NCBI GenBank assembly: GCA_002408205.1
Contig: DHQY01000009.1
Span: 186,001 to 250,000, forward strand
Length of the DNA stretch: 64,000 nucleotides
Origin: Bacteroidales bacterium UBA5326
GTDB taxonomy: Bacteria; Bacteroidota; Bacteroidia; Bacteroidales; UBA932
Direction: 5' to 3'
The position numbers and the translations under genes are program-made. Every line of letters begins with the position of its first letter. The stretch's first letter is position 1. Of this stretch, positions 9,845-17,629 are shown one piece after another. The notes beneath the pieces were generated by a model. The model was not told the DNA's origin, did no database searches, and worked only from the letters and a program-made list of their open reading frames with translations.

Positions 9845-10846
9845 TGAAAAATTATTAGACTTCTGATAGAAAAACAACCATTTCAGAGGGATTTCTCCAC
9901 GGCAGGCGGTCTTGTAATCGTCTATGGAACAAGAAATAAGCATGGGTGAAGAAAGTTCCTTTAAATTTGGAACCTCAATCCACCATCTCCCGCTTTGTCT
10001 GGATTGAAGAAAAACCATCTCCTGTCCTCCATCTCCCAGTTGTACCACCTTTCTTTGAAAACGCGAAGGGTCTTTCTCGGGATATTCAGGAAAAGAAACG
10101 GCTAGGCCTTCGGTTATATGCCAGATGACCTGGGCCACCAGCTTGGATACAAGCGAGTTATTGTTTGCCGATGAGGGATAACCATATATAACTGAAAGAC
10201 GGAACCGGGTAGAAAGTCCAATGTATCTGCCCAATGTGCAGATCTCTTCTGCATACAGTCCGTTGGGCGACATCCCCAATCCGTCCGGGGCATCTGAATG
10301 GCGGACTGCCTTCAGGTCTACAAAATGAACAGAGGCATCGCGCAACAATGGTTCCGCGGAGCGGGGATTATTTCTGAATTCTCCCAGGCGAAGCGATTCA
10401 AAAAAACGTGTCCCGATGGTTTCCAACGTAGCATTATCTGCCAGGTAGTTTTGAAACCCGAGCCATGCAAAATGCTGCAGGGTTTTTGAACCGGTGAAAT
10501 GTGAAACAAAACCGTCTTCTCCAGAACCTTGCGAAATCAGGCTCGCATGGCCGTTGCCAAATTCAAAAAAACCTTCCGGAGGAGGACAATCCTCTCCGCT
10601 CAGGATAATGCAGGGAATGTGCATTATGTGTGCAGCGGAAATAATGGATAACAGTTTGTTTTGTACCGGATCTTCCACATAAAAGATCCGTTTTTGGTCC
10701 TGAGGGAAAAGCCGGCCAAGCTCGTACATAACCCCGGGCTGAGGTCCGCGGACAACCAAGATGGCCGTACATTCTGGCATATCCGGCGAAATGGCCTCGG
10801 CATGAAGCGTTTCCAGGGGAAAGTGATTGTCAGTCATGTTTCTCAA
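9842..10846 (-). CDS. Ureohydrolase (arginase/formimidoylglutamase)-like protein with lost metal site
   Basis: 334 aa. The second half resembles the arginase-superfamily proteins annotated as formimidoylglutamase in Bacteroidetes: LQHFAWLGFQNYLAD, then HFVDLKAVRHSDAP, SPNGLYAEEICTLGRYIGLS and VAQVIWHITEGL. The canonical SFDxDxxDP metal motif aligns with HFVDLKAVR, so only the first aspartate (D177) remains and the other two acidic ligands are K179 and R182. The GGDHS and DAHxD motifs are not found in the N-terminal half. I infer a non-catalytic or repurposed protein. Its first 17 nt overlap the 3' end of topA, so the two genes are probably co-transcribed. A second ATG lies 9 nt downstream and could be the true start. 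Confidence 0.75.
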   Translation of the reverse strand: MRNMTDNHFPLETLHAEAISPDMPECTAILVVRGPQPGVMYELGRLFPQDQKRIFYVEDPVQNKLLSIISAAHIMHIPCIILSGEDCPPPEGFFEFGNGHASLISQGSGEDGFVSHFTGSKTLQHFAWLGFQNYLADNATLETIGTRFFESLRLGEFRNNPRSAEPLLRDASVHFVDLKAVRHSDAPDGLGMSPNGLYAEEICTLGRYIGLSTRFRLSVIYGYPSSANNNSLVSKLVAQVIWHITEGLAVSFPEYPEKDPSRFQRKVVQLGDGGQEMVFLQSRQSGRWWIEVPNLKELSSPMLISCSIDDYKTACRGEIPLKWLFFYQKSNNFS

Positions 10847-13121
10847 TAATCTTCCTGCAGTCTTCCAGCGTAAGATCCTCGGGCTTCATTCCTTTGGGGA
10901 TCCTGTAATTTTTCTTGTTAAAATTGATATACGGGCCGAAACGTCCTTTCAGTACAAAAATATTGTCATCGGGAAAAGCCAGGATATGTTTCTGGGATTC
11001 TTTAACCTGGGCGTTTTCTATCAGCTCGGCAATACGTTCCGGCGTTACTGTGTAAGGATCGTCTTCTTTACCCAAAGATACGAATTTCCCGTTCCATTTA
11101 ATAAAAGGTCCAAAGCGTCCTATGGAAACCGTCACGGGAAGGTCTTTATAATGTCCTGCTTCCCGTGGAAGTTCAAACAGTTTGAGCGCCTCTTCCAGGG
11201 TAATGGAAGCAAGCAACTGCCCCTTACGCAGACTGGCAAAACGTTTTTCGGGATCGTCGTTGTCTCCTATCTGTGCCATGGGGCCAAAACGTCCCAGGCG
11301 TACATGAACGGGTTTGCCGGTAGCGGGATCGTTGCCCAGGGAACGCTCTCCGTTATTGGGACGGGCTGTTTCCAGTGCTTTGTCAAGTGTCTGACGAAAC
11401 GGTTTATAAAAATTATCGAGCATGATATTCCAGACCAGAGCTCCCGAAGCTATTTTGTCAAAATCTTCTTCTATCTTGGCTGTGAACCCGTAATCCACAA
11501 TAGAGGCGAACTGGGCAGAAAGAAAATCATTTACCAGGATGCCTATGTCTGTGGGCGTCAATTTGCCACGTTCTTCTCCGTAATTTTCTGAAAGTTCTTT
11601 TTCGGTAACCTTGTCACCCGAAAGCACCATTTGAATATAAGGGCGTTTAATAGCCTGTCTGTCAACTTTTTCAACATACTGACGCTTTAGTATGGTGGAA
11701 ATTGTAGGAGCGTAAGTAGACGGACGGCCAATGCCCAGTTCTTCCAGTTTCTTAACCAGACTGGCTTCGGTATATCTTGGTGGATGCTGCGAGTAGCGTT
11801 GGGTGGCTTTTATCATGCCGGGATTCAGGAGATCATTAACCTGCAGCCGGGGAATAGCGCCTTCCCTTCCGTTTTCGTTGTTTTTTTCCGGCTCATCGTC
11901 GGTAGATTCCATGTAGACTTTCAGGAACCCGTCAAAAGTAATGACCTCTCCGTTGGCAATAAAACGATGAGAAGAGTTGCTGACTGCAATTTGTACCTGG
12001 GTTTTATCAACCTCGGCATCTGCCATTTGTGAGGCAACAGTACGTTTCCATACCAGGTCATAGAGTTTGCGTTCAGCCGCCGTTCCTTCAATGGAAGTAT
12101 TTTCAATAAAAGTAGGTCGTATGGCCTCGTGTGCCTCTTGGGCACCCTTGCTTTTTGTCGCATATTGTCTTGTTTTACAATATTCGGCCCCGAAAGTATC
12201 TTTAATGACCTTTTTGGCTGTGCCCAAAGCGAGTTTGGAGAGCTGTACAGAGTCGGTACGCATATAGGTGATGAGCCCCGATTCATATAAACGTTGTGCT
12301 ATTGTCATAGTCTGTCCCACAGAAAATCCAAGTTTCCGGGACGCTTCCTGCTGCAGAGTAGAAGTAGTAAAAGGAGGAGCCGGACTTTTGTGCCCGGTCT
12401 TGAATTCTACCCCGGCCACTGAATACCTGCTCCCAATACAATCGTTTAAAAAAGCAGCGGCCTCCCGGGCCGAGGAAAAACGGGTATCAAGCTCGGCTTT
12501 GAAAACTTCTTTTTCCCGCGATGCGGGATGAAAGAGACCTTCTACCTTATAATAACCGGAAGATTTGAAGGCCATTATTTCTCTTTCTCTCTCGACAACC
12601 AGACGCAGAGCCACGGATTGTACCCGGCCGGCCGAAAGCCTCGGTTTTACTTTTCTCCACAGAATGGGAGATACTTCGTAGCCGACTATACGGTCCAGTA
12701 CGCGGCGTGCCTGCTGCGCCATAACCAGGTTCATATTGATTTCTCTCGGATTCTCAATAGCGTTAAGGACGGCGTCTTTTGTTATTTCGTGAAAAGCAAT
12801 TCGTCTGGTTTTACCATCGGGTATGTTAAGCGTTTCTTTTAAATGCCATGCAATAGCCTCCCCTTCACGGTCGTCATCGGAAGCCAGCCACACCATTGAA
12901 GCTTCCTTTGCCGATTTAGTCAACTCTCTGACCAGTTCTTTCTTATCCGGTTCCACAATGTACTCGGGCGTGAAGCCTTTTTCGTGGTCTATGCCCAGTT
13001 TCTTCTTGGACAGATCGCGGATATGGCCAAAACAGGATTTAACCGAGAACCCTTCTCCAAGAACCTTCCCAATCGTTTTTGCTTTTGCGGGAGACTCGAC
13101 AATAACTAAATTTTTATCCAT
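10830..13121 (-). CDS. topA: DNA topoisomerase I
   Basis: Type IA topoisomerase relaxing negative supercoils, 763 aa from MDKNLVIVESPAKAKTIG. Toprim domain at the N-terminus (ESPAKAKTI, then DDDREGEAIAWH), active-site tyrosine in GLITYMRTDS. Instead of zinc fingers the C-terminus carries three repeats of the type VRLGRFGPMAQIG / VSIGRFGPFIKWNG / VLKGRFGPYINFN (Toprim C-terminal repeat). The frame is open upstream to 13379, but that part would run through the divergent PBP1a promoter and coding region, and homology begins at 13121, so I take 13121 as the start. Confidence 0.96.
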   Translation of the reverse strand: MDKNLVIVESPAKAKTIGKVLGEGFSVKSCFGHIRDLSKKKLGIDHEKGFTPEYIVEPDKKELVRELTKSAKEASMVWLASDDDREGEAIAWHLKETLNIPDGKTRRIAFHEITKDAVLNAIENPREINMNLVMAQQARRVLDRIVGYEVSPILWRKVKPRLSAGRVQSVALRLVVEREREIMAFKSSGYYKVEGLFHPASREKEVFKAELDTRFSSAREAAAFLNDCIGSRYSVAGVEFKTGHKSPAPPFTTSTLQQEASRKLGFSVGQTMTIAQRLYESGLITYMRTDSVQLSKLALGTAKKVIKDTFGAEYCKTRQYATKSKGAQEAHEAIRPTFIENTSIEGTAAERKLYDLVWKRTVASQMADAEVDKTQVQIAVSNSSHRFIANGEVITFDGFLKVYMESTDDEPEKNNENGREGAIPRLQVNDLLNPGMIKATQRYSQHPPRYTEASLVKKLEELGIGRPSTYAPTISTILKRQYVEKVDRQAIKRPYIQMVLSGDKVTEKELSENYGEERGKLTPTDIGILVNDFLSAQFASIVDYGFTAKIEEDFDKIASGALVWNIMLDNFYKPFRQTLDKALETARPNNGERSLGNDPATGKPVHVRLGRFGPMAQIGDNDDPEKRFASLRKGQLLASITLEEALKLFELPREAGHYKDLPVTVSIGRFGPFIKWNGKFVSLGKEDDPYTVTPERIAELIENAQVKESQKHILAFPDDNIFVLKGRFGPYINFNKKNYRIPKGMKPEDLTLEDCRKIIEKHD

Positions 13122-13144
13122 ACAAATTCTTTTTCCACACGTTA

Positions 13145-13152
13145 CAAAGTAA
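13145..13152 (-). promoter_or_regulatory. Possible -7 box for topA
   Basis: TTACTTTG on the minus strand, seven of eight matches to TAnnTTTG, 23 nt before the topA ATG. It lies in the 94-nt divergent gap shared with the PBP1a gene. No -33 element recognised. Confidence 0.35.
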
Positions 13153-13187
13153 GACATAAAGTAAGGTAAATTCCAAATATTTATACG

Positions 13188-13195
13188 TAATTTTG
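13188..13195 (+). promoter_or_regulatory. -7 box for the PBP1a-ddl-prmC operon
   Basis: TAATTTTG, a perfect TAnnTTTG match, ending 20 nt before ATG 13216. No clear -33 TTTG. The short leader between contains no Shine-Dalgarno sequence, as is usual in this phylum. Confidence 0.55.
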
Positions 13196-13215
13196 CACGG
13201 CTATAAGAATTTCTT

Positions 13216-15576
13216 ATGAAGGAAAACATAAAGACAAAAATTTGCAAATGGTTGTGGATAATTGTGTTGGCTCTTGTTGGAATAGGTTTCCTAATGCTAT
13301 TTCTTGTGGGTGCATTTGCAGACGTCCCCTCGTTCAGGGTTCTTGAAAACCCCAAAAACAACCTGGCTACCGAACTCATTTCAGAAGACGGTGTAGTAAT
13401 AGCTACATTTCACATAGAAAACCGTTCCTATGTTCAATATGAAGACCTGCCGAAATCATTGGAAAATGCGGTTCTGGCCACGGAAGACATCCGTTTTTAC
13501 AGACATTCGGGGATTGATTTTCGCGCGTTAGCCCGCGTAGCCGTAAAATCTATTCTCATGGGGCAACGCCGTTCGGGAGGCGGAGGAAGCACTTTAACCC
13601 AGCAATTGGCCAAGACGCTATATCCCCGCGACACGGTTTCGTATAGTTTCCCGGGAGCCAATGCCGTTAAAATGGTAGTGACCAAAATGAAAGAATGGAT
13701 AACGGCTGTCAAGATAGAGCGAAACTATACAAAGGAAGAGATTCTTACAATGTATCTTAATTCCGTTTTTTTTGGAAGTAATGCTTTTGGGATACGTACC
13801 GCTTCCTATACGTTTTTTGATAAACACCCTTCGCAACTGAACATAGAAGAGGCGGCCACTCTGGTAGGTATGGTGAACAAACCCACACGCTTTAATCCGG
13901 TAATTAATTATGAATCATCACTGGCACGGCGGAACCACGTCATATCCCAAATGAAGAAATATGATTTTCTTTCTTCTCATGAGGCCGATTCTCTTAAAAC
14001 GCTTCCCATTGTGCTCAACTATACGACACAGGATCATAATGCCGGTCTTGCTCCCTATTTCAGGGATATGTTACGCAGGGTTATGAGCGCACGGGAGCCG
14101 AATCCCAGAAATTATACCTATAGAGAAGATTATGAAGAGGACTTTGACCTGTGGACGAACGATCCCCTGTACGGATGGCTGCATAAGAACCTGAAGCCGG
14201 ACGGCACCATGTACGATCTGGACCGGGATGGTCTTAAGATATATACTACTATCAATGCCCGTATGCAGCTGTATGCCCAGCAGGCAGTGGAAGAGCATTT
14301 GGGGACCTATTTGCAGCCTACTTTTGACAGGGAATTGCGTAATAAACGAAACAAACCTTTTTCCAACGATGTGCCGGATAACCTTCGTGGATCCATTCTC
14401 AGGCAGGCTATGCGCTGGAGCGACCGGTACAAAAATATGGCTGCAGAAGGAGCCGATGAAAAGGAAATCTCCAATGCTTTCGAGACTAAGGTGCCCATGC
14501 GGGTTTTCTCCTGGAAGGGCAAATCCGGTACGTATGCGACGGACACGGTCCTTTCTCCCAGGGATTCCATTTTGCATTACAAATCGTTTATGCGGGGTGC
14601 GCTTATGGCTATGGAACCCGAGACCGGCTATGTAAAGGCCTATGTGGGCGGACCCAATTATCGTTATTTCAAATACGACAATGCGCGCCAGGGCCGCAGA
14701 CAGGTGGGGTCAACAATAAAACCGTTCCTTTATTCCCTGGCTATGCAGGAAGGCTTTACGCCATGCGATTACGTAATGAATGTACCACAGACTTTTATTT
14801 TGCCCGATACCACCTGGACACCCGAAAGTACAGACAAGCCTGAATGGATTGGACGGCAGGTCACCTTAAAATGGGGTTTGACAAAGAGCAGCAATAACAT
14901 CTCGGCCTACCTTATGAAACAGTTCGGCCCCGAAGCTATGGTGGCCATGTGCCACAAACTTGGAATAAAGAGCCATCTCGATCCCGTGGTGTCTCTTTGC
15001 CTCGGCCCGGCCGATCTTCGCCTTTTTGAGATGGTGGGAGCCTATAACACTTTTGCAAACAAGGGTGTGCACGTAGAACCGTTCCTGGTGTCCCGTATTG
15101 AGGACAGCAGCGGCAACCTGTTGGGCACTTTTACTCCGCGCAAGAGAGAAGCCATAGGTGAGAAAACGGCTTTTCTGATGATAAACCTGCTGCAGGGAGT
15201 GGTCAATGAAGGAACTGCCATAAGAATCAGAGCCTTATACCTGCCACACGGGGCTATTGCAGGTAAAACGGGTACGACAAACGATCAGGCCGACGGCTGG
15301 TTTATGGGCATAACACCCAAACTGACGGCCGGTGTGTGGGTCGGGGCCGAGGACCGTCAGGTGCATTTTGAATCGCTGGCACTGGGTGGCGGATCCAATA
15401 TGGCGTTACCTATCTGGGGTATTTTTATGAAAAAAATAATGAACGATCCTTCTCTGGGTTTTTCTGAATACGACACATTCACCATGCCTTCCGGTTTTGA
15501 CATATCGCTCAATTGCGACGGATCGGACGAAGATACCGGATATTCGGGACAAAAGGACGAAGGCTTTTTTAATTAA
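13216..15576 (+). CDS. Class A penicillin-binding protein 1a (transglycosylase/transpeptidase)
   Basis: Bifunctional murein synthase, 786 aa. N-terminal transmembrane anchor (about 13-36), GT51 transglycosylase domain with the catalytic glutamate E90 in ATEDIRFYRHSGID and GGSTLTQQLAK, then a transpeptidase domain with STIK (S499 to K502), SSNN and KTGTT. The gene symbol could be mrcA or ponA; I leave it open. First of a three-gene wall/translation operon, with ddl starting 2 nt after its stop. Confidence 0.96.
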   Translation: MKENIKTKICKWLWIIVLALVGIGFLMLFLVGAFADVPSFRVLENPKNNLATELISEDGVVIATFHIENRSYVQYEDLPKSLENAVLATEDIRFYRHSGIDFRALARVAVKSILMGQRRSGGGGSTLTQQLAKTLYPRDTVSYSFPGANAVKMVVTKMKEWITAVKIERNYTKEEILTMYLNSVFFGSNAFGIRTASYTFFDKHPSQLNIEEAATLVGMVNKPTRFNPVINYESSLARRNHVISQMKKYDFLSSHEADSLKTLPIVLNYTTQDHNAGLAPYFRDMLRRVMSAREPNPRNYTYREDYEEDFDLWTNDPLYGWLHKNLKPDGTMYDLDRDGLKIYTTINARMQLYAQQAVEEHLGTYLQPTFDRELRNKRNKPFSNDVPDNLRGSILRQAMRWSDRYKNMAAEGADEKEISNAFETKVPMRVFSWKGKSGTYATDTVLSPRDSILHYKSFMRGALMAMEPETGYVKAYVGGPNYRYFKYDNARQGRRQVGSTIKPFLYSLAMQEGFTPCDYVMNVPQTFILPDTTWTPESTDKPEWIGRQVTLKWGLTKSSNNISAYLMKQFGPEAMVAMCHKLGIKSHLDPVVSLCLGPADLRLFEMVGAYNTFANKGVHVEPFLVSRIEDSSGNLLGTFTPRKREAIGEKTAFLMINLLQGVVNEGTAIRIRALYLPHGAIAGKTGTTNDQADGWFMGITPKLTAGVWVGAEDRQVHFESLALGGGSNMALPIWGIFMKKIMNDPSLGFSEYDTFTMPSGFDISLNCDGSDEDTGYSGQKDEGFFN

Positions 15577-15578
15577 TA

Positions 15579-16586
15579 ATGAATATTGCGTTGGTTTACG
15601 GAGGCGACTCCTCCGAGAGAGAGATTTCCCGTCTTAGCGGGAAAAATATGGCATCACATCTTTCCAAAGATAAATATACCGTATATGAAATAAATATCCG
15701 GGGCAATTCCTGGACTCTGCAGGCTGTTAATGAAGCAGACGTACCACCGGCAGAAATTGACAAAAACGATTTCTCATTGTGGTACCGGGAAAAAAAGATC
15801 TGTTTTGATGCGGTACTGGTTATGATACACGGCACCCCGGGGGAAAACGGGATCTTTACTTCTTACCTGGAGATGCTCAACATTCCTCATACAGCTTGTC
15901 CGGCAAGGGTTGCTTTACTTACTTTCGATAAATTTGCCTGCAAATCATTTTTGCGTCAAGCCGGGGTAAAGATGGCTCCCGAGGTCAGGCTTACCTTAAA
16001 TAATAAGGATACCGAATGGACAGATCTGGCACATAAAAAACTGGGGCCGATGCCCTGGTTTGTCAAACCCAATGCTGCCGGGTCGAGCTTCGGAGTGTCG
16101 CGCGTAGACCGGATAGAAGACCTGTCTTCTGCTATTGAGGCTGCTTTCCGCGAAGACAACTCAGTGCTGATAGAACAATATATAAAAGGACGTGAGTTTA
16201 CTAACGGTATTATGAAAACGGCGCGGAGAGAATTCCTGCTACCCGTTACAGAAATCATTCCTCATTCTCATTGCGGATTTTTCAATTACGAGGCAAAATA
16301 CCAGGGAGCTTCCGCCGAGGTAACCCCGGCTGACATTCCCGTCGCTTTGGCAGATAAAATAAGGGAATTGTCTTCCTGTATTTACGATTATCTCTTGTGC
16401 AAAGGGGTTGTCCGGATAGATTACATTGTCCATGGAGAAGATATTTACTTTTTGGAAGTGAATACAATCCCCGGGATGACTAAAAAGAGCCTTGTTCCTC
16501 AGCAAATAGAAGCAGCCGGTATGACTATAGGAGATTTCCTTGATGAACTCATCTGCTCTGCAATAAATGAACATAAAAGATCTTAA
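15579..16586 (+). CDS. ddl: D-alanine--D-alanine ligase
   Basis: ATP-grasp enzyme that makes the D-Ala-D-Ala dipeptide of peptidoglycan precursors. 335 aa. N-terminal MNIALVYGGDSSEREIS, central ATP-grasp signatures PWFVKPNAAGSSFGVSRV and VLIEQYIKGREFTNGI, and a C-terminal Mg/ADP-binding stretch VVRIDYIVHGEDIYFLEVNTIPGMT. Starts 2 nt after the PBP1a stop, and its 3' end overlaps prmC by 20 nt. Confidence 0.97.
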   Translation: MNIALVYGGDSSEREISRLSGKNMASHLSKDKYTVYEINIRGNSWTLQAVNEADVPPAEIDKNDFSLWYREKKICFDAVLVMIHGTPGENGIFTSYLEMLNIPHTACPARVALLTFDKFACKSFLRQAGVKMAPEVRLTLNNKDTEWTDLAHKKLGPMPWFVKPNAAGSSFGVSRVDRIEDLSSAIEAAFREDNSVLIEQYIKGREFTNGIMKTARREFLLPVTEIIPHSHCGFFNYEAKYQGASAEVTPADIPVALADKIRELSSCIYDYLLCKGVVRIDYIVHGEDIYFLEVNTIPGMTKKSLVPQQIEAAGMTIGDFLDELICSAINEHKRS

Positions 16587-17427
16587 AACGATTGCCGGGG
16601 AGCGGTTAGGAAAGGTATACGAACAGCCCGAGCTGCGCTTTGTGATCCATACCCTGTTAAGGCATATTGCCGATATTCCGCCTTATTGGTACCACACAGA
16701 AGAAGATCATGTCTTTTCCCCGCAGGTTAGTACCGCCCTGGAAAAGGCGGTTACTTTGCTGTCTGAAGGTGTTCCCCTCCAGTACGTAACCGGTGTTGTG
16801 GAATTTGGAGATTGTCTGATCTCTGTGAACCCCGGGGTTTTGATTCCCAGACCCGAAACAGAAAACTTATTGCGTCTGGCATCGGATTGCAGAGGTCGTA
16901 TTCTCGATGCGTGTACAGGGAGCGGGTGTCTGGCAGTGGCTTTAAAATCCGGTAATCCGCAAAACGAGGTATTTGCGTGTGACCTGAGTACCGTCGCATT
17001 GGAGACAGCCTCTGAGAATGCAGCGGTCAATAATGCGGAGGTTACTTTCTTTTATACCGATATCACCTGCGTCGCCAGGGCAGTAGAAGATGCTTTCGCA
17101 GCAGGAATCGTCCCGGGATCTCTTGACCTGCTCATTAGCAATCCGCCTTATGTTACGGAAAAAGAAAAAGTGCTGATGAAAGAGAGGGTATTGCATTATG
17201 AACCTTATATGGCTCTGTTTGTTTCAGACGACGATCCGCTCTGTTTTTACAGGGCCCTTTCACAAATTGGGATGCGCCTGCTTAGGAAAACCGGGCGAAT
17301 GTGGCTGGAAATCAATGAGTCATACAGTATTCAAATTAAGAACCTGCTTATACGGGACGGATACAATAATATATCGGTGCATAAAGATTTTTGTGATAAA
17401 CCAAGATTTATTGAGGCTACCCGGTAG
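16567..17427 (+). CDS. prmC: Release factor glutamine N5-methyltransferase
   Basis: SAM-dependent methyltransferase that modifies the GGQ glutamine of peptide-chain release factors. 286 aa. N-terminal helical region, then motif I (ILDACTGSGCLAVAL) and the diagnostic glutamine-binding motif ISNPPYV. The start lies inside the last codons of ddl (20-nt overlap). The gene ends about 20 nt before the trp leader promoter. Confidence 0.94.
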   Translation: MNIKDLKTIAGERLGKVYEQPELRFVIHTLLRHIADIPPYWYHTEEDHVFSPQVSTALEKAVTLLSEGVPLQYVTGVVEFGDCLISVNPGVLIPRPETENLLRLASDCRGRILDACTGSGCLAVALKSGNPQNEVFACDLSTVALETASENAAVNNAEVTFFYTDITCVARAVEDAFAAGIVPGSLDLLISNPPYVTEKEKVLMKERVLHYEPYMALFVSDDDPLCFYRALSQIGMRLLRKTGRMWLEINESYSIQIKNLLIRDGYNNISVHKDFCDKPRFIEATR

Positions 17428-17446
17428 TACGTAAGATATTTTTACT

Positions 17447-17454
17447 TATTTTTG
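17447..17454 (+). promoter_or_regulatory. -7 box for the trp leader / trpB2 transcript
   Basis: TATTTTTG, a perfect TAnnTTTG. It ends 9 nt before the leader-peptide ATG, so transcription should begin about 4-6 nt before that codon, leaving almost no 5' UTR. No convincing -33 TTTG at the usual 19-20 nt spacing. Confidence 0.7.
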
Positions 17455-17463
17455 TTCTACAAT

Positions 17464-17538
17464 ATGGAAAGAAATTCTATGATCAACAGATGGTGGTGGC
17501 CCGGAAAAGAAATTTCCCGCGTCGCATCTGTGGCATAG
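17464..17538 (+). CDS. Tryptophan leader peptide with three tandem Trp codons
   Basis: A 24-residue reading frame from ATG 17464 to TAG 17536-17538. Codons 10-12 are TGG TGG TGG (17491-17499), giving RWWWPG. Tandem codons for the end product, a short frame, a position just after a promoter and before an intrinsic terminator, and a tryptophan-synthase gene downstream are the hallmarks of ribosome-mediated attenuation. The stop codon is directly 3' of the segment that forms the antiterminator, as expected if a ribosome reaching the stop is to mask it. Confidence 0.85.
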   Translation: MERNSMINRWWWPGKEISRVASVA

Positions 17539-17597
17539 CATAGATAACATCATCATTAACTTAATCTGCCCTCTTGCACGCGCAAGAGGGTTTTTTT
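17486..17597 (+). promoter_or_regulatory. Transcription attenuator with mutually exclusive hairpins (trp type)
   Basis: Three alternative pairings can be read. Segment 1 (17486-17492, ACAGATG, overlapping the first Trp codon) pairs perfectly with segment 2 (17525-17531, CATCTGT), with a nested GGAAA/TTTCC pair (17503-17507 with 17513-17517). Segment 2 (17518-17535: CGCGT, GCA, GGCA) can instead pair with segment 3 (17567-17582: TGCC, TGC, ACGCG), 12 base pairs with one bulge and an internal loop. Segment 3 contains the 5' arm of the terminator. A ribosome stalled on the Trp codons would block segment 1 and favour 2:3 (read-through). One that reaches the stop would cover segment 2 and favour termination. 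The model is inferred by eye, not folded. Confidence 0.8.
17569..17597 (+). terminator. Intrinsic terminator of the trp attenuator
   Basis: Perfect 9-bp stem CCCTCTTGC / GCAAGAGGG with loop ACGC, followed directly by seven T residues (17591-17597). It lies 30 nt after the leader stop and 32 nt before the trpB2 start. Confidence 0.88.
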
Positions 17598-17629
17598 GTG
17601 CCCAACCCAAATAAAAAAACATCAATATT

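Noticed and set aside
10827..11591. 254-codon plus-strand frame opposite topA
   Set aside because: Shadow of topA; low-complexity, aromatic-rich sequence with no domain.
13122..13379. N-terminal extension of topA by 86 codons
   Set aside because: It runs through the divergent PBP1a promoter and first codons, and topoisomerase homology starts at 13121.
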